A stretch of DNA of 64,000 bases from CAWBOY01 sp963790585 (GTDB lineage: Bacteria; Planctomycetota; Planctomycetia; Gemmatales; Gemmataceae). The stretch spans positions 682,001-746,000 of the forward strand of contig CAWBOY010000006.1 of assembly GCA_963790585.1 (NCBI GenBank), in the 5' to 3' direction. Positions 9,701 to 19,244 of this stretch are shown one piece after another. A program made the translations under genes and the position numbers. The notes under the pieces are model-generated. The model was given only the letters and a program-made list of their open reading frames with translations. It ran no database searches and was not told where the DNA came from. Position 1 is the stretch's first letter, and the number at the start of each line of letters is the position of its first letter.

Positions 9701-10031
9701 TTGTGCGGATAGGTGGTGATCGATTGGTATGGATTAGGTGTCTGTGCGCGGTTGCGGACAAGGCGCCAGCCACGCAAGCAACCCTATCGTAACTGACTCG
9801 GCCTCATAAAAAACAGGTCAGTTAGAATGTGCGCGGATCATGATTTATTGCTCTTTTCCCGTGACGGATCGCTGGAGTAAGATCCTTCTCGCTGACGACG
9901 GAACCGTCGGCGGGACAGAGAAAACCAGGCTGCCTCTCCTAAGGGAGAGGTGATGCCGGCCTGATGCGAGTCCTCGGAACTCTCGCATCGCCGCACTCGC
10001 GGTCAAGCCGGCGGCGGAGAAGAGGAACGGA
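9701..10031. other. Intergenic stretch between parS-like array and nucleotidyltransferase gene
   Basis: No gene or clear promoter is seen in these 331 bases. I found no DnaA-box cluster that would mark a replication origin. The last 30 bases hold a purine-rich GGCGGAGAAGAGGAACGGA that may serve as ribosome site for the gene at 10032. Confidence 0.4.
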
Positions 10032-10769
10032 ATGTATCATGGTCTCATCGCGGCGGCAGGTCTCAGTTCGCGGCTCCAAGATCTCGGCGAGAAGCGCAAC
10101 AAGGTGCTCCTCGACCTTGGCGGAGCTACCGTTCTCCAAACGATCCTTGATAGCTTCGAACAGACCGGCATCACGCCGACTACCGTGGTCGTCGGCTACG
10201 ACGCTCCTGCCGTTCGCATCGGCTGTGGCACAAGAGCCCTGTGCCTTTTCAATCCCTTCTTCGAACAGTACGGCATCCTAGGCAGCCTGTGGACGGCCCG
10301 CCCTTACTTCGAGGGTAAGCCGTTCGTCTTCACCGTGGGCGATCACTACTTCTCGCTCGAGCGCTTTCAGGCCTTCCTCGCCGATCAGCCCGAGGCCGAC
10401 GTCCTTGTGGATGTCGAACTCAAGGTCTGCGACGACGAAGACATGAAGGTTTTTCTGAGCAAGAACGGCAAGCTTCGCACCATGTCGAAGACAATGCTGG
10501 AGGGCCCCGTTCTCGGTGAATTCACCGGCGCGGTCCGCTTCAGCGCAGAAGGCAGCACCCAGTTTTTCGACTCCATGGAAAACTACATCTGGAGGCACGG
10601 CGCGGAGGGCTACCTTGCGGATGTCCTTTGCGCCTTGCACAAGAAATGGGAGCTAGCCTTTCATCTCAGCCAGGATCATCATCGCGTTGACATCGATTTC
10701 CCTTGCGACGCCAGCCGTGCTCGAAAGCTGTACCTGCAGCTCAAGAAGGCGGCGCGCCGCACCGGCTGA
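10032..10769 (+). CDS. Sugar/choline-phosphate nucleotidyltransferase-like protein
   Basis: A 245-residue NTP-transferase. The N-terminal signature 'LIAAAGLSSRLQDLGEKRNK' is a variant of the GxGxR...PK nucleotide loop. It is followed by 'VVVGYDA', by 'NPFFEQYGILGSLWTARPYF' like the N...N.SL block of phosphocholine cytidylyltransferases, and by the metal-site aspartate in 'FTVGDHYF'. The tail 'VDIDFPCDASRARKL' matches the 'EIDTPEDL..A' end of these enzymes. It probably makes an activated head group or sugar for a surface polymer; the substrate cannot be told. The gene at 10930 follows on the same strand and acts on nucleotide sugars in related families, so the two may share a pathway. Confidence 0.7.
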   Translation: MYHGLIAAAGLSSRLQDLGEKRNKVLLDLGGATVLQTILDSFEQTGITPTTVVVGYDAPAVRIGCGTRALCLFNPFFEQYGILGSLWTARPYFEGKPFVFTVGDHYFSLERFQAFLADQPEADVLVDVELKVCDDEDMKVFLSKNGKLRTMSKTMLEGPVLGEFTGAVRFSAEGSTQFFDSMENYIWRHGAEGYLADVLCALHKKWELAFHLSQDHHRVDIDFPCDASRARKLYLQLKKAARRTG

Positions 10770-10929
10770 TCTGGTGGCGGTAGACGAGTCATCAAGATAC
10801 TTGGGGTACAGGAAGTCCTCCAAGCGATGATGCCTCGAACCTGCCTGCCAACCCGTAGACCACCCCAATGCACATCTCGGTTCGACCCTGTCATGGACGA
10901 TAGGACCATTCTCTCACGGAACAGAGAAA

Positions 10930-12000
10930 ATGAACCGCGCTCCCGTATTATTTCGGGTCGATGCCTCCCCGCGCATCGGCTGGGAACATCTGTCTCGCTG
11001 CCTCACTTACGCCGCGGCTTTACAGCGCAGGCGTAGGCCGGCTTATTTCTTGTCGCAATTCGAGCCCGGCTCGCTTGGGCTCATGGTCAAACGCAGCGGC
11101 AACGACTGGCTTGCCGCCGACGGACCGGCAGGTTCGGAGGACGATCTCAGGGAAACGCTCCGCGAGATCCGTCGCCTCAAGCCCGCCGCCGTTATCGTCG
11201 ATAGCCCGGACGTCCAAGCCGAGTACCTTCAGACTTTGAGAAACACCGGCGTTCTGGTGGTCTCCCTCGACAACATGGCGACTGTGCCTTTCCCTTCGCG
11301 GCTCGTCATCAATCCTCTGCTTGGCCCGAGCAAGGACTCCTACGAGTTCGCTCGCGGCACACAACTTCTCCTTGGCGCTCGGTATGCGATCGTTCGCCCG
11401 GAGATTCGCCGCATCCGACCGATTCGGTCCCAAGAACCAGCTCAGCCATTTCGGGCTTTGGTCGCACTCGGCGATCATGATCCGCATCAACAAGCCGCGG
11501 TAATGGCGAAGATGCTTCTAAACTGCCCCAAGGTGGGACGAGTTGACATCGCGGTGCGACCCTATCATCCCGACCTGCCCGCGCTGCAGGAGCTAGCGGC
11601 TACCTGTCCGGATCGGCTCGAAGTAGTGTCTGAGACGGCCGACGTCCCGCTGCGCGTCGCTCGCTGTCACTTCGCCGTCACGGCGGGCAACGCCTGGTCA
11701 CTCGAACTCGCCTGCGTCGGCGTGCCACAGCTCATGATTGTCCAGTCTGAAGCCCACTGGCCAACGGCTCAACGGCTGGAGGATGAAGGAGCGGCGACCT
11801 GCCTTGGCTGGCATGAAAATGTGTCGGCGTCCACCTTCCGCCAGGCTGTTGCGGACATCCTTGGCGATCCTTTGCAGCGCCAGGCGATGTCGCGCTGTGG
11901 CCGAAAACTGGTCGACGGACGCGGGCCCGACCGTCTCGTCACGGCACTGGAAGTGATGCTCCACCCTTCGCGTCAGGCTCAGATGAACGTGGCTGCGTAA
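10930..12000 (+). CDS. PseG-like nucleotide-sugar hydrolase / GT-B protein
   Basis: 356 residues. The opening 'VLFRVDASPRIGWEHLSRCLTYAAAL' parallels the 'RxDAS..IGtGHvmRC..LA' start of PseG, which removes UDP from a di-acetamido-trideoxy sugar in pseudaminic acid synthesis; the catalytic-loop His is kept in 'EHLSRC'. The C-terminal half has the GT-B nucleotide site 'FAVTAGNAWSLELACVGVPQ', like 'vSaGGsT.wE.a.lG.P' in PseG. The G-T-G before His is replaced by G-W-E, so the exact reaction is uncertain. It lies 160 bp downstream of the cytidylyltransferase-like gene. No other pseudaminic acid genes are in the window. Confidence 0.65.
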   Translation: MNRAPVLFRVDASPRIGWEHLSRCLTYAAALQRRRRPAYFLSQFEPGSLGLMVKRSGNDWLAADGPAGSEDDLRETLREIRRLKPAAVIVDSPDVQAEYLQTLRNTGVLVVSLDNMATVPFPSRLVINPLLGPSKDSYEFARGTQLLLGARYAIVRPEIRRIRPIRSQEPAQPFRALVALGDHDPHQQAAVMAKMLLNCPKVGRVDIAVRPYHPDLPALQELAATCPDRLEVVSETADVPLRVARCHFAVTAGNAWSLELACVGVPQLMIVQSEAHWPTAQRLEDEGAATCLGWHENVSASTFRQAVADILGDPLQRQAMSRCGRKLVDGRGPDRLVTALEVMLHPSRQAQMNVAA

Positions 12001-12077
12001 TTCGGTACCGCTGAATTGTGAGGGGGAGCGCTCATCGCGAGCTGCTCCCCTCTTTCAGCCTTCTTACAATTTTCGGT

Positions 12078-12992
12078 ATGAACCCCTTCGATCAAATCAG
12101 TCGCTTTGCCGCGAAGTTGGACAGCGCCGGCTTCCTCGCCTGGCTGCTTGGCGATGCCACCGGTCTGACCTTGCACGACTGGCTCGACACGCGCACGACG
12201 AATCTACCTGGAGTGACGGATCGCACTTCGGATATTGTCGCCGAGCTGGTCGTTGGCGACGTCGGCCCTTGGTGGGCGGTGCCGATTGAATTTCAAGTTG
12301 CTCCAGACCCAGAGATGTTTGGTCGGTTACTTGAATATCTCGGACGTTTATGGCGCGAAGAGCGCCCGCCGGGGCCACCGGGTGATCGATATGAGGTAGG
12401 AGCCGTAGTGGTAAATCTGACCGGCCGCGGCCGCACCAGTCGCGAAATGAGAGCTGGGCCGATGCTCACGGCGATCGATGTCATCGAGTGGAACATGGCG
12501 GACAAGGACGCCGCGGCGACACTCAAGGGTATAGCCGAAGGCCGAATCTCTCGAGCAATTTTGCCCTGGGTAGCTCTGATGCAAGGTGGTGACGAATCAG
12601 ATATATTAGAGCGATGGAAGGAACTCGCCCTCGCCGAACCGAACAGCAAACGACGAAGCGATTATGGTGCATGCGCTCAAGTCTTGGCGGAGGCGTCGAA
12701 GCGGGCGGAACCATGGAAAGTCCTTTTGAAAGGATGGAATATGATTGAGTCTCAAACAGTCCTTGAATGGAAGGCGGAAGGCGCTGCCGAGGGAAGAGCT
12801 GAAGGAAGAGTCGAAGGTAAGGCCGAATCGATTTTGGATCTGCTTCGGTTAAAATTCAAACAGCATCCTTCTGCCGACCTGTCCACTTTAATTCTCGCAA
12901 ACAAAGACCTTACTCGCGCTCAGCGGTGGTTTGAATCCGCTGTGGCCGCCGCATCACTCGAAGACTTTCAAAAAGTCGTCGCCGCCGGCTAG
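12078..12992 (+). CDS. Rpn/PD-(D/E)XK-like putative nuclease
   Basis: Starting at ATG 12078, 304 residues. 'WAVPIEFQVAPDPEMFGRLLEYLGRLW' resembles the 'iEiQ...d..m..R...Y' core of Rpn/YhgA-type PD-(D/E)XK proteins, with E and Q as the catalytic pair. The C-terminal part carries an alternating 'AEGAAEGRAEGRVEGKAESI' helix typical of these families, followed by a short helical tail. Such proteins are abundant in planctomycetes and spread widely; in enterobacteria Rpn proteins promote recombination. It stands alone between two unrelated genes. Function inferred from the fold only. Confidence 0.55.
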   Translation: MNPFDQISRFAAKLDSAGFLAWLLGDATGLTLHDWLDTRTTNLPGVTDRTSDIVAELVVGDVGPWWAVPIEFQVAPDPEMFGRLLEYLGRLWREERPPGPPGDRYEVGAVVVNLTGRGRTSREMRAGPMLTAIDVIEWNMADKDAAATLKGIAEGRISRAILPWVALMQGGDESDILERWKELALAEPNSKRRSDYGACAQVLAEASKRAEPWKVLLKGWNMIESQTVLEWKAEGAAEGRAEGRVEGKAESILDLLRLKFKQHPSADLSTLILANKDLTRAQRWFESAVAAASLEDFQKVVAAG

Positions 12993-13079
12993 GGTCCTAC
13001 GCCCTCCCTTGCATCACATCGCCCCAACCCGGTATTCTCAGAGCGGGTCGGATACGCTCTTTCCTATCGGGTTGTTCGC

Positions 13080-14841
13080 ATGACCAATGAACATGTCGCC
13101 GCTGTTCTCACGGAGATCGGCACCCTGCTCGAATTGCAGGGGGAGAGTACCTTTCGCTCCAACGCTTATCACAACGGCGCTCGCGCCATCGAACAGCTGG
13201 ACGTCAATGTCGCCGAGCTGATCCGCGACGGCAAGCTCGACGAGGTTCGCGGTATCGGTGAGGCTCTGCGCGAAAAAATCACGACCCTCGTCACCACTGG
13301 TTCCCTCCCCTATCACGACGATCTGCGTAGCAAAACACCTGCCGGTCTTTTTGACTTGCTGCGCATTCCCGGTCTTGGGCCGAAGAAGGTCAAGTCGCTA
13401 TTCGATCTGCTCAAGATCGATGACCTCGCCAAACTGAAAGCCGCGTGCGAAGCGGGAACAGTTGCCTCGCTCAAAGGATTCGGAGCGAAGACACAGCAAA
13501 AGATTCTCGAAGGCATCGCCTTCCTCGATCAGGTGGGCGATCGCGTGCGGATCGATCGCGCCGAAGCGCTTGCCCAAGCATTGATGGATGGCCTCAAGGC
13601 CGCACCCGGCATCATTCGCATGGAACTCTGTGGCAGCCTGCGGCGCCGCCGCGAGACGATCAAGGACATCGACCTTCTCGTCGAGCTCCGACGACGCCGC
13701 GCCGATCATGCAACATTTCGTCACTCTACCCCAGGTCGTTCAGGTCGTCGCTCATGGGCCGACCAAGTCGAGCGTCACGGTCAGCAATGGCGGGGAGGGC
13801 GAACGCCGCGTCGTCATGAACGCCGACCTCCGCGTCGTCACCGACAAGGAATTTCCTTTCGCCTTGATGTATTTCACGGGTAGCAAGGAACACAACATTG
13901 CCTTGCGCAGCCGCGCGATCGCCAAGGGATTGCGGCTCAATGAATATGCTCTCGCTGGTGAGAAGAAGGCCGTCGCCTGCAAAAATGAACAGGATCTCTA
14001 CGCCGCCCTCGGCATGTCTTACCTACCTCCCGAGATGCGTGAGGACACCGGCGAAGTCGAATTGGCCGCCGCTAACAAGGTGCCAACGCTCGTCGAGGTT
14101 GCCGACATCCAGGGCGTCTTCCACAACCATACGACCGAGAGCGACGGCGGCGACAGCCTCGAAGCGATGGCCGATGCCGCCCGCGCCTTGGGCCTGAAGT
14201 ACCTCGGTATCGGCGATCACTCCCAGTCGCTCGCCGTCGCCAATGGCCTCACTCCCGGTCGCGTCCGCAAACAACATGTAGAAATTGACAAGCTGAATAA
14301 GAGGTACAAAGGCTTTCACATCTTCAAAGGCACCGAATGCGACATCCTTCCCGATGGCCGTCTCGACTTCGATGATGAGACATTGGCGACCTTCGATTAT
14401 GTCGTCGCCAGCGTCCATGTCGCCTTCGCCCAATCGCGCGAGGATATGACCGCGCGCATCATTCGCGCCGTGCGCCATCCAGCCGTGACGATGCTCGGCC
14501 ATGCCACGGGCCGGCTGCTATTGCAACGCGACGGCTACCAGGTCGATCTCGAAGCCGTCATGCAAGCCTGCGCCGAAACCGGCACCATGATCGAAATCAA
14601 CGCCCAACCCAAACGCCTCGAACTCGATTGGCTCCATTGCAAACGAGCGCGGGCCCTCGGCATTCCCATCGTCATCAACCCAGATGCGCATAGCACGGAG
14701 AACCTGGGCCTCTATCCCTATGGCGTCGACGTCGCCCGCAGAGCCTGGCTGACACGCGACGATGTGTTCAATACGAGGTCATTAGCCGATGTGACCAATA
14801 GTTTGCTGTCACGAAAAAAAGACAAGAAAAGTGCAAGGTGA
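13080..14841 (+). CDS. polX: DNA polymerase X family protein (PolX), frameshifted near 13690
   Basis: Reconstructed length is 587 codons, normal for bacterial PolX. Residues 1-90 form the 8-kDa-like helix-hairpin-helix part, with a second HhH at 'LRIPGLGPKKVKSLFDLL'. The palm has 'GSLRRRRETIKDIDLLVE', where the D-x-D pair binds metal. The frame breaks just after this and continues 'PIMQHFVTLPQVVQVVAHGP'. The C-terminal half is a PHP domain with 'FHNHTTESDGGDSLEAM' and 'YLGIGDHSQSL', and a late 'INPDAHS', which gives 3'-5' exonuclease activity in relatives. The role is gap-filling in base-excision or break repair. It stands alone, with its own ATG. Confidence 0.9.
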
Positions 14842-14945
14842 AATGAGATTGCGACCCGCCGATTGGAACTTGACGATCCCTTCGACCTATTACTGATGCA
14901 GCGTAAGGAACCCCTGCGCTGTACTCAGAAGTAGGCGAAGTCTTT

Positions 14946-16505
14946 ATGGCAACAAAGGTATTGGTGATCGGCGCGGGTCCCGGCGGTCTAGCGTCGGCGA
15001 TGCTGCTCGCACACGCTGGTGCCGATGTCACTATTTTGGAGCGGCGCGGCCAGGTCGGCGGCAGGACCTCTACCTTGGAGCGCGATGGCTTTCGTTTCGA
15101 TCTCGGGCCGACCTTTTTTCTCTATCCGCGCGTGCTCGAAGAGATTTTCGCCAGTGTCGGCCGCAACCTCCATCAAGAAGTAGAGCTGATCCGGCTCGAT
15201 CCACAATATCATCTTATCTTCGGCTCGGGCGGCGAGTTGCAGGCGACCCCCAACGTGGCGATGATGGAACGAGCCATCGCCGCCATTAGTCCAAACGATG
15301 CCGCCAACTTTCAACGGTTCCTCGACGACAATCGCGACAAACTCGCTCGGTTTCGTCCCTGTCTCGAATCGCCATTTCATTCCTGGCGCGACGTCTTGCG
15401 TTGGCCCATTCTGAAACTGTTGCCGCTCCTGCGACCCTGGAACTCGCTCGACGATGAGCTGGGGCGTTATTTCCGCGACCCGCGCGTGCGGCTGGCTTTT
15501 TCGTTTCAATCGAAATATCTCGGGATGTCGCCGTTCAATTGTCCGAGCTTGTTTTCGATTTTGTCGTTCCTTGAATATGAACATGGCGTTTGGCATCCGG
15601 TCGGCGGTTGCGGCGCGGTGAGCGAAGCGATGGCCCGCGTGGCCGGCGAATTGGGTGTGACCATCAACCTCAATGAAGATGTCGAAGGCATTCTCTTCGA
15701 AGGCCGCAAGGCTGTCGGCGTGCGCACGAACAGCGGCGAGCATTACGCTGATGCCCTCGTTATCAATGCCGACTTCGCTCGCGCCATGACCCGGCTGGTG
15801 CCGGACAATCTTCGCCGCCGTTGGACCGATCGCAAGATCGCCAAGAAGAAATTCTCCTGCTCGACCTTCATGCTCTATCTCGGCATTGACGGTAGCTACG
15901 ACGACTTGGCGCATCACACCATTTACATGTCGGCCGACTACGCGGGCAATCTCGCCGACATCGAAACGCGGCATACTCTATCCGAAGACCCGTCTTTTTA
16001 CGTGCAAAACGCCTGCGTCACCGATTCGTCACTCGCGCCGCCGGGAATGAGCACGCTCTACGTGTTGGTGCCCGTGACCCATCAGCATCCGAACGTCGAT
16101 TGGCGCAGGGAAGCACCTCGCTATCGAGACTTGGCATTGAAACAGCTCGCCAAGATCGGCCTCACGGATGTGGAGAAGCGCATTCGCTTTGAGCATCGCG
16201 TCACGCCGGCCGACTGGGATCAGAGTTACGAGATCCATAAAGGCGCTACCTTCAACTTGGCTCACAATCTCGGCCAAATGTTGCACCGCCGCCCACGCAA
16301 TCGCTTCGAGGATCTCGAAGGCGTCTACCTCGTGGGCGGCGGCACGCATCCAGGTAGCGGCTTGCCCGTGATCTACGAGTCAGCGCGCATTACCTCTCGC
16401 TTGTTACTGCAGGATTATGGCATGCCTTTGGACAGCCCCCGGCTTGCCAGGGGGTTGAACCTCGATCCCGGCATGAACGCTGAGTTCCATAAATTATCCC
16501 ACTGA
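14946..16505 (+). CDS. Carotenoid desaturase/oxidase (CrtI/CrtN/CrtP family)
   Basis: 519 residues, intact. The FAD site 'VLVIGAGPGGLASAMLLAHA' is followed by 'VGGRTSTLERDGFRFDLGPT', both diagnostic of the phytoene desaturase family. The C-terminal FAD block reads 'GVYLVGGGTHPGSGLPVIYE'. It oxidises a polyene chain; whether it is a desaturase or a terminal-methyl oxidase cannot be settled here. It is followed after 21 bp by a second member of the family, then by an acyltransferase and a CrtQ-like glycosyltransferase. This resembles the gene content of the staphyloxanthin-type C30 pathway, which planctomycetes are known to use through squalene. No synthase gene is in the window. Confidence 0.85.
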   Translation: MATKVLVIGAGPGGLASAMLLAHAGADVTILERRGQVGGRTSTLERDGFRFDLGPTFFLYPRVLEEIFASVGRNLHQEVELIRLDPQYHLIFGSGGELQATPNVAMMERAIAAISPNDAANFQRFLDDNRDKLARFRPCLESPFHSWRDVLRWPILKLLPLLRPWNSLDDELGRYFRDPRVRLAFSFQSKYLGMSPFNCPSLFSILSFLEYEHGVWHPVGGCGAVSEAMARVAGELGVTINLNEDVEGILFEGRKAVGVRTNSGEHYADALVINADFARAMTRLVPDNLRRRWTDRKIAKKKFSCSTFMLYLGIDGSYDDLAHHTIYMSADYAGNLADIETRHTLSEDPSFYVQNACVTDSSLAPPGMSTLYVLVPVTHQHPNVDWRREAPRYRDLALKQLAKIGLTDVEKRIRFEHRVTPADWDQSYEIHKGATFNLAHNLGQMLHRRPRNRFEDLEGVYLVGGGTHPGSGLPVIYESARITSRLLLQDYGMPLDSPRLARGLNLDPGMNAEFHKLSH

Positions 16506-16526
16506 CTTATTGAGGAGACTTTGTTC

Positions 16527-18102
16527 ATGAATCGCCCCCGTCTCGGCCGGGTTGGCATCGTCGGTGGCGGCCTCGGCGGCCTCGCGGCGGCCTGTACTCT
16601 CGCAGCGCGCGGCTATGCCGTCACTCTGCTCGAAAAGAGCCCCTGGCTTGGCGGCAAGGCGGCAGTGCTCGAAGAGGAGGGCTTCCGTTTCGACATGGGG
16701 CCGACGATTCTCACGGTCCCATCGGTCCTGCGCCGCATCTTCGCTGAGGCGGGGCGCTGCTCTGGAAGTGGACCTGCCCTTGATTCGGCTCGATCCGCAA
16801 TGGCGCTCCTTTTTCGCCGACGGCTCCACGCTCGATCTCGAAGCAGATACCGAAGCGATGGCAACGACGATTGAGAAGTTCGCTCCGCGCAGCGGCTCGT
16901 CGCAGGGATATCGCGAGTTTCAATCATTCGCGCAGCGCTTACATAACATTTCGGAGCGCTTTTTCTTCTGGCACTCCATCGGCGGACTGGGGGACATGGT
17001 AAACCTGGCGAATATGTTTCAGCCGGGGATGCTGGGCGACGTCCTCAAGATGCGCATGGGGAAAACCGTTTCCGAATGTGTTCGCGCACACGTACCCGAT
17101 GAACGTGTCGCTCAGATGCTCGATCACTTTACGCAATATGTCGGATCGGCTCCCGATGCGGCGCCCGCCGTTTTGTGCGGCATCGCTTCGATGCAGACAG
17201 GTGAAGGAGTCTGGTATCCCAAAGGCGGCACCGCAGCTATTCCGCGAGCACTCACCAAGCTAGCGACCTCGCTGGGAGTCGAATTCCGAACTGGTGTCGG
17301 CGTGCGCCGGATCTTGGTCGACGCCGGCGGTCGAGCGACCGGACTCGAAACCGACGCTGGCGAAAAACTGGAGTTTGCCGCGATCGTTTCCAACGCCGAT
17401 GCCGTGCTCACACATCGGCATCTCATCTCGAGCAGTAGAGCCGCTGAGCGCTTCGCGCGGCGACGACAATACGAATCGGCCTGCTCGGGCGTGGTCCTGT
17501 ACCTTGGCCTTGATCGCGCCTATGACCATCTCCAACATCATAATTTCGTCTTCTCACGCGATGCTCACGAAGAGTTTGACTCCATTTATCGCCGTGGCGA
17601 GCCGGCGGCTGATCCGACCTGTTATGTTTGTGCCCCTGCTCGCACGGAACCTGGAGTTGCGCCTAAGGGGGGCGAGGCGCTTTATGTACTCGTTCACACA
17701 CCGTATCTACGACCAGGCCAAAACTGGAAGAGTATGTTCCCTGAGTATCGCAAGACCATTCTCGGCAAGCTCGCGGACACGGCAGGGCTAACCGATCTAG
17801 AAAGCCGTATTCGCTTCGAGCGTCATCTGACGCCAGAAGACATTCGCGATCGCTATCGTGTCTTGGACGGCGCCATCTATGGCCTGGCAAGCCACGGCCG
17901 GATGTTTGGCGCGTTCAAGCCGGCCAATCGAAGTCCGGATGTGAAGGGCCTGTATTTAGCCGGCGGCTCGGCTCACCCAGGGCCCGGAATGCCGATGGTT
18001 TTGATGTCCGGTTGGATCGCGGCCGATGCGCTGGATAAGGATCGGGTGGTTCAAAACGGTAGGCAGCGCCGACGAGAAACGCTTGTCGGTAGCGCAACGT
18101 GA
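16527..18102 (+). CDS. Second carotenoid desaturase/oxidase (CrtI family), frameshifted near 16755
   Basis: ATG 16527 has a TGAGGAG ribosome site. The N-terminus 'RVGIVGGGLGGLAAACTLAA' and 'GGKAAVLEEEGFRFDMGPT' is followed by a frame change near 16755, after which 'LEVDLPLIRLDPQWRSFFAD' continues in another frame to the end. The C-terminal FAD motif is 'GLYLAGGSAHPGPGMPMVLM'. Total about 525 codons, the family length. It begins 21 bp after its paralog, so they are surely co-transcribed. The two differ clearly and probably act on successive steps of one carotenoid. A 46-bp perfect palindrome lies just after the stop. Confidence 0.85.
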
Positions 18103-18140
18103 CGAGCCCGGAGCGCAAGCGACGGGCGCCCATGTGAGAA

Positions 18141-18186
18141 CGCATGTGTGCCATGCTTTGGAGTACCAAAGCATGGCACACATGCG
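18141..18186. repeat. Perfect 21-bp inverted repeat with 4-base loop
   Basis: Two 21-base arms (beginning CGCATGTGTGCCATGC) flank AGTA. Shorter matching segments lie outside the arms ('GACGGGC' before, 'GACGGGCTCGTGACG' after), so the element is nested. It lies between the second desaturase and the acyltransferase gene. It lacks a T-run directly after the stem, so it is not a classic terminator. Confidence 0.85.
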
Positions 18187-18224
18187 ACGGGCTCGTGACG
18201 TTTTTCCTGTGAGAACCCAACCAA

Positions 18225-19024
18225 ATGACCCCCTCCAACCTCCCCCAGCGCTCCGCCTTCTGGCTTCGCTGGTTCCTCTGGTACACGCGTCGATTTCTAC
18301 GCAAAAACTTCCATGCCGTCAGGCTCGCGCGTGGTTCGCGTCCGGTTGATCCAGGTCAAGGTCCGCTCATCGTCGTATTGAATCATCCTTCATGGTGGGA
18401 TCCGCTCTTTGGCCTCGTCTTGACCCAATTGTTCCCGAACAGGATGTCGTTTGTCCCCATCGACGCGCTGGCCCTCGCCAAATACCGTTTTTTCGCCAAG
18501 CTCGGCGCCTTCGGCATTGAGCCGGGCACGCTGGCAGGGGCGCGCCAATTCCTGCGTGTCTCACGGGCAATATGCGCTCATCCCAACACCGCTCTCTGGA
18601 TCACTTGCCAGGGCAAATTCACGGACCCGCGCCAGCGACCGTTGGCCGTTCAAGCGGCGCGGGCCATCTCTTGCGACACCTCGACGGCGGCACCATTCTG
18701 CCGCTCGCCTTGGAGTATCCCTTTTGGAACGAGCGTTATCCCGAAGCCCTCGCTCGTTTCGGCGATCCAATCGCGATCGGCACAGGATCCGCTCGATCCG
18801 TACGGGAATGGACCGACTTGCTACGCGATCGACTGGCCGAGACCCAGGATGCCTTGGCTAAGGCAGCCCAATTGCGTTCATCGGAGCATTTTGAGGTCCT
18901 TATAGGTGGTAGAGTCGGCATCGGCGGTGTTTATGACGGTTGGCGACGGCTTCGAGCATGGGCGGTGGGGAAATCCTTCCAGCCTGCTCATGAGAACGCC
19001 GAGTTTGTCGCTGCGCGTAAATAA
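18225..19024 (+). CDS. PlsC-type acyltransferase, frameshifted near 18655
   Basis: Reconstructed product of about 266 residues. The catalytic HX4D motif is seen in 'VVLNHPSWWDPLFGLVL'. The acyl-acceptor region is 'ALWITCQGKFTDPRQRP', with a QGKF in place of the usual PEGTRS. After the frame break the protein continues 'HLDGGTILPLALEYPFWNER', the typical third and fourth blocks. Placed between two carotene oxidases and a CrtQ-like glycosyltransferase, it most likely acylates a glycosylated carotenoid acid or a related lipid, by analogy with CrtO in staphyloxanthin synthesis, although CrtO itself is a different protein type. The assignment is from motif and context. Confidence 0.75.
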
Positions 19025-19052
19025 TTGTCCCGTTTCGCTCCGTGAAAGGTCC

Positions 19053-19200
19053 GTGGCCGGGGTCGGTAATCCGACCCCGGTTCCTCGAATTTATTAAGGC
19101 CTCACCAGGGTCCGGGGTCGGAGTACCGACCCCGGCCACGACCTCTTGAGCTGATCGTGCCATCTGGCCAAACCGGGGTCGGAGTACCGACCCCGGCCAC
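19053..19200. repeat. G-family nested palindromes, three units
   Basis: Units at 19053-19080, 19112-19139 and 19173-19200. Each is built on the 20-bp palindrome GGGGTCGGAGTACCGACCCC (one unit reads GGTAATCC in the centre), flanked by GTGGCC or GGCCAC. The first unit is inverted relative to the other two. Further copies lie at 28023 and 37280. A short direct repeat (GCTCATGA.AACGCCG) is found on either side of the block, at about 18987 and 19208. Confidence 0.9.
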
Positions 19201-19244
19201 GGACCCGCTCATGAAAACGCCGGGCTGGTGGCGGAGGAGGTTTG

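Noticed and set aside
9141..9792. Long open frames on both strands with repeated 'NVPRGT', 'FRAEH' and 'CSARN' peptides
   Set aside because: They are translations of the parS-like array; its 33- and 36-bp periods keep every frame open. No ribosome site or domain is present.
9701..10031. Replication origin next to the parS-like array
   Set aside because: No DnaA-box cluster or AT-rich unwinding element was recognised, and no origin-associated genes are nearby.
19157..19244. N-terminal extension of the glycosyltransferase through 'GVGVPTPATDP'
   Set aside because: This is read-through of the G-family palindrome. A strong GGAGGAGG site and a membrane helix start at 19245 in another frame.
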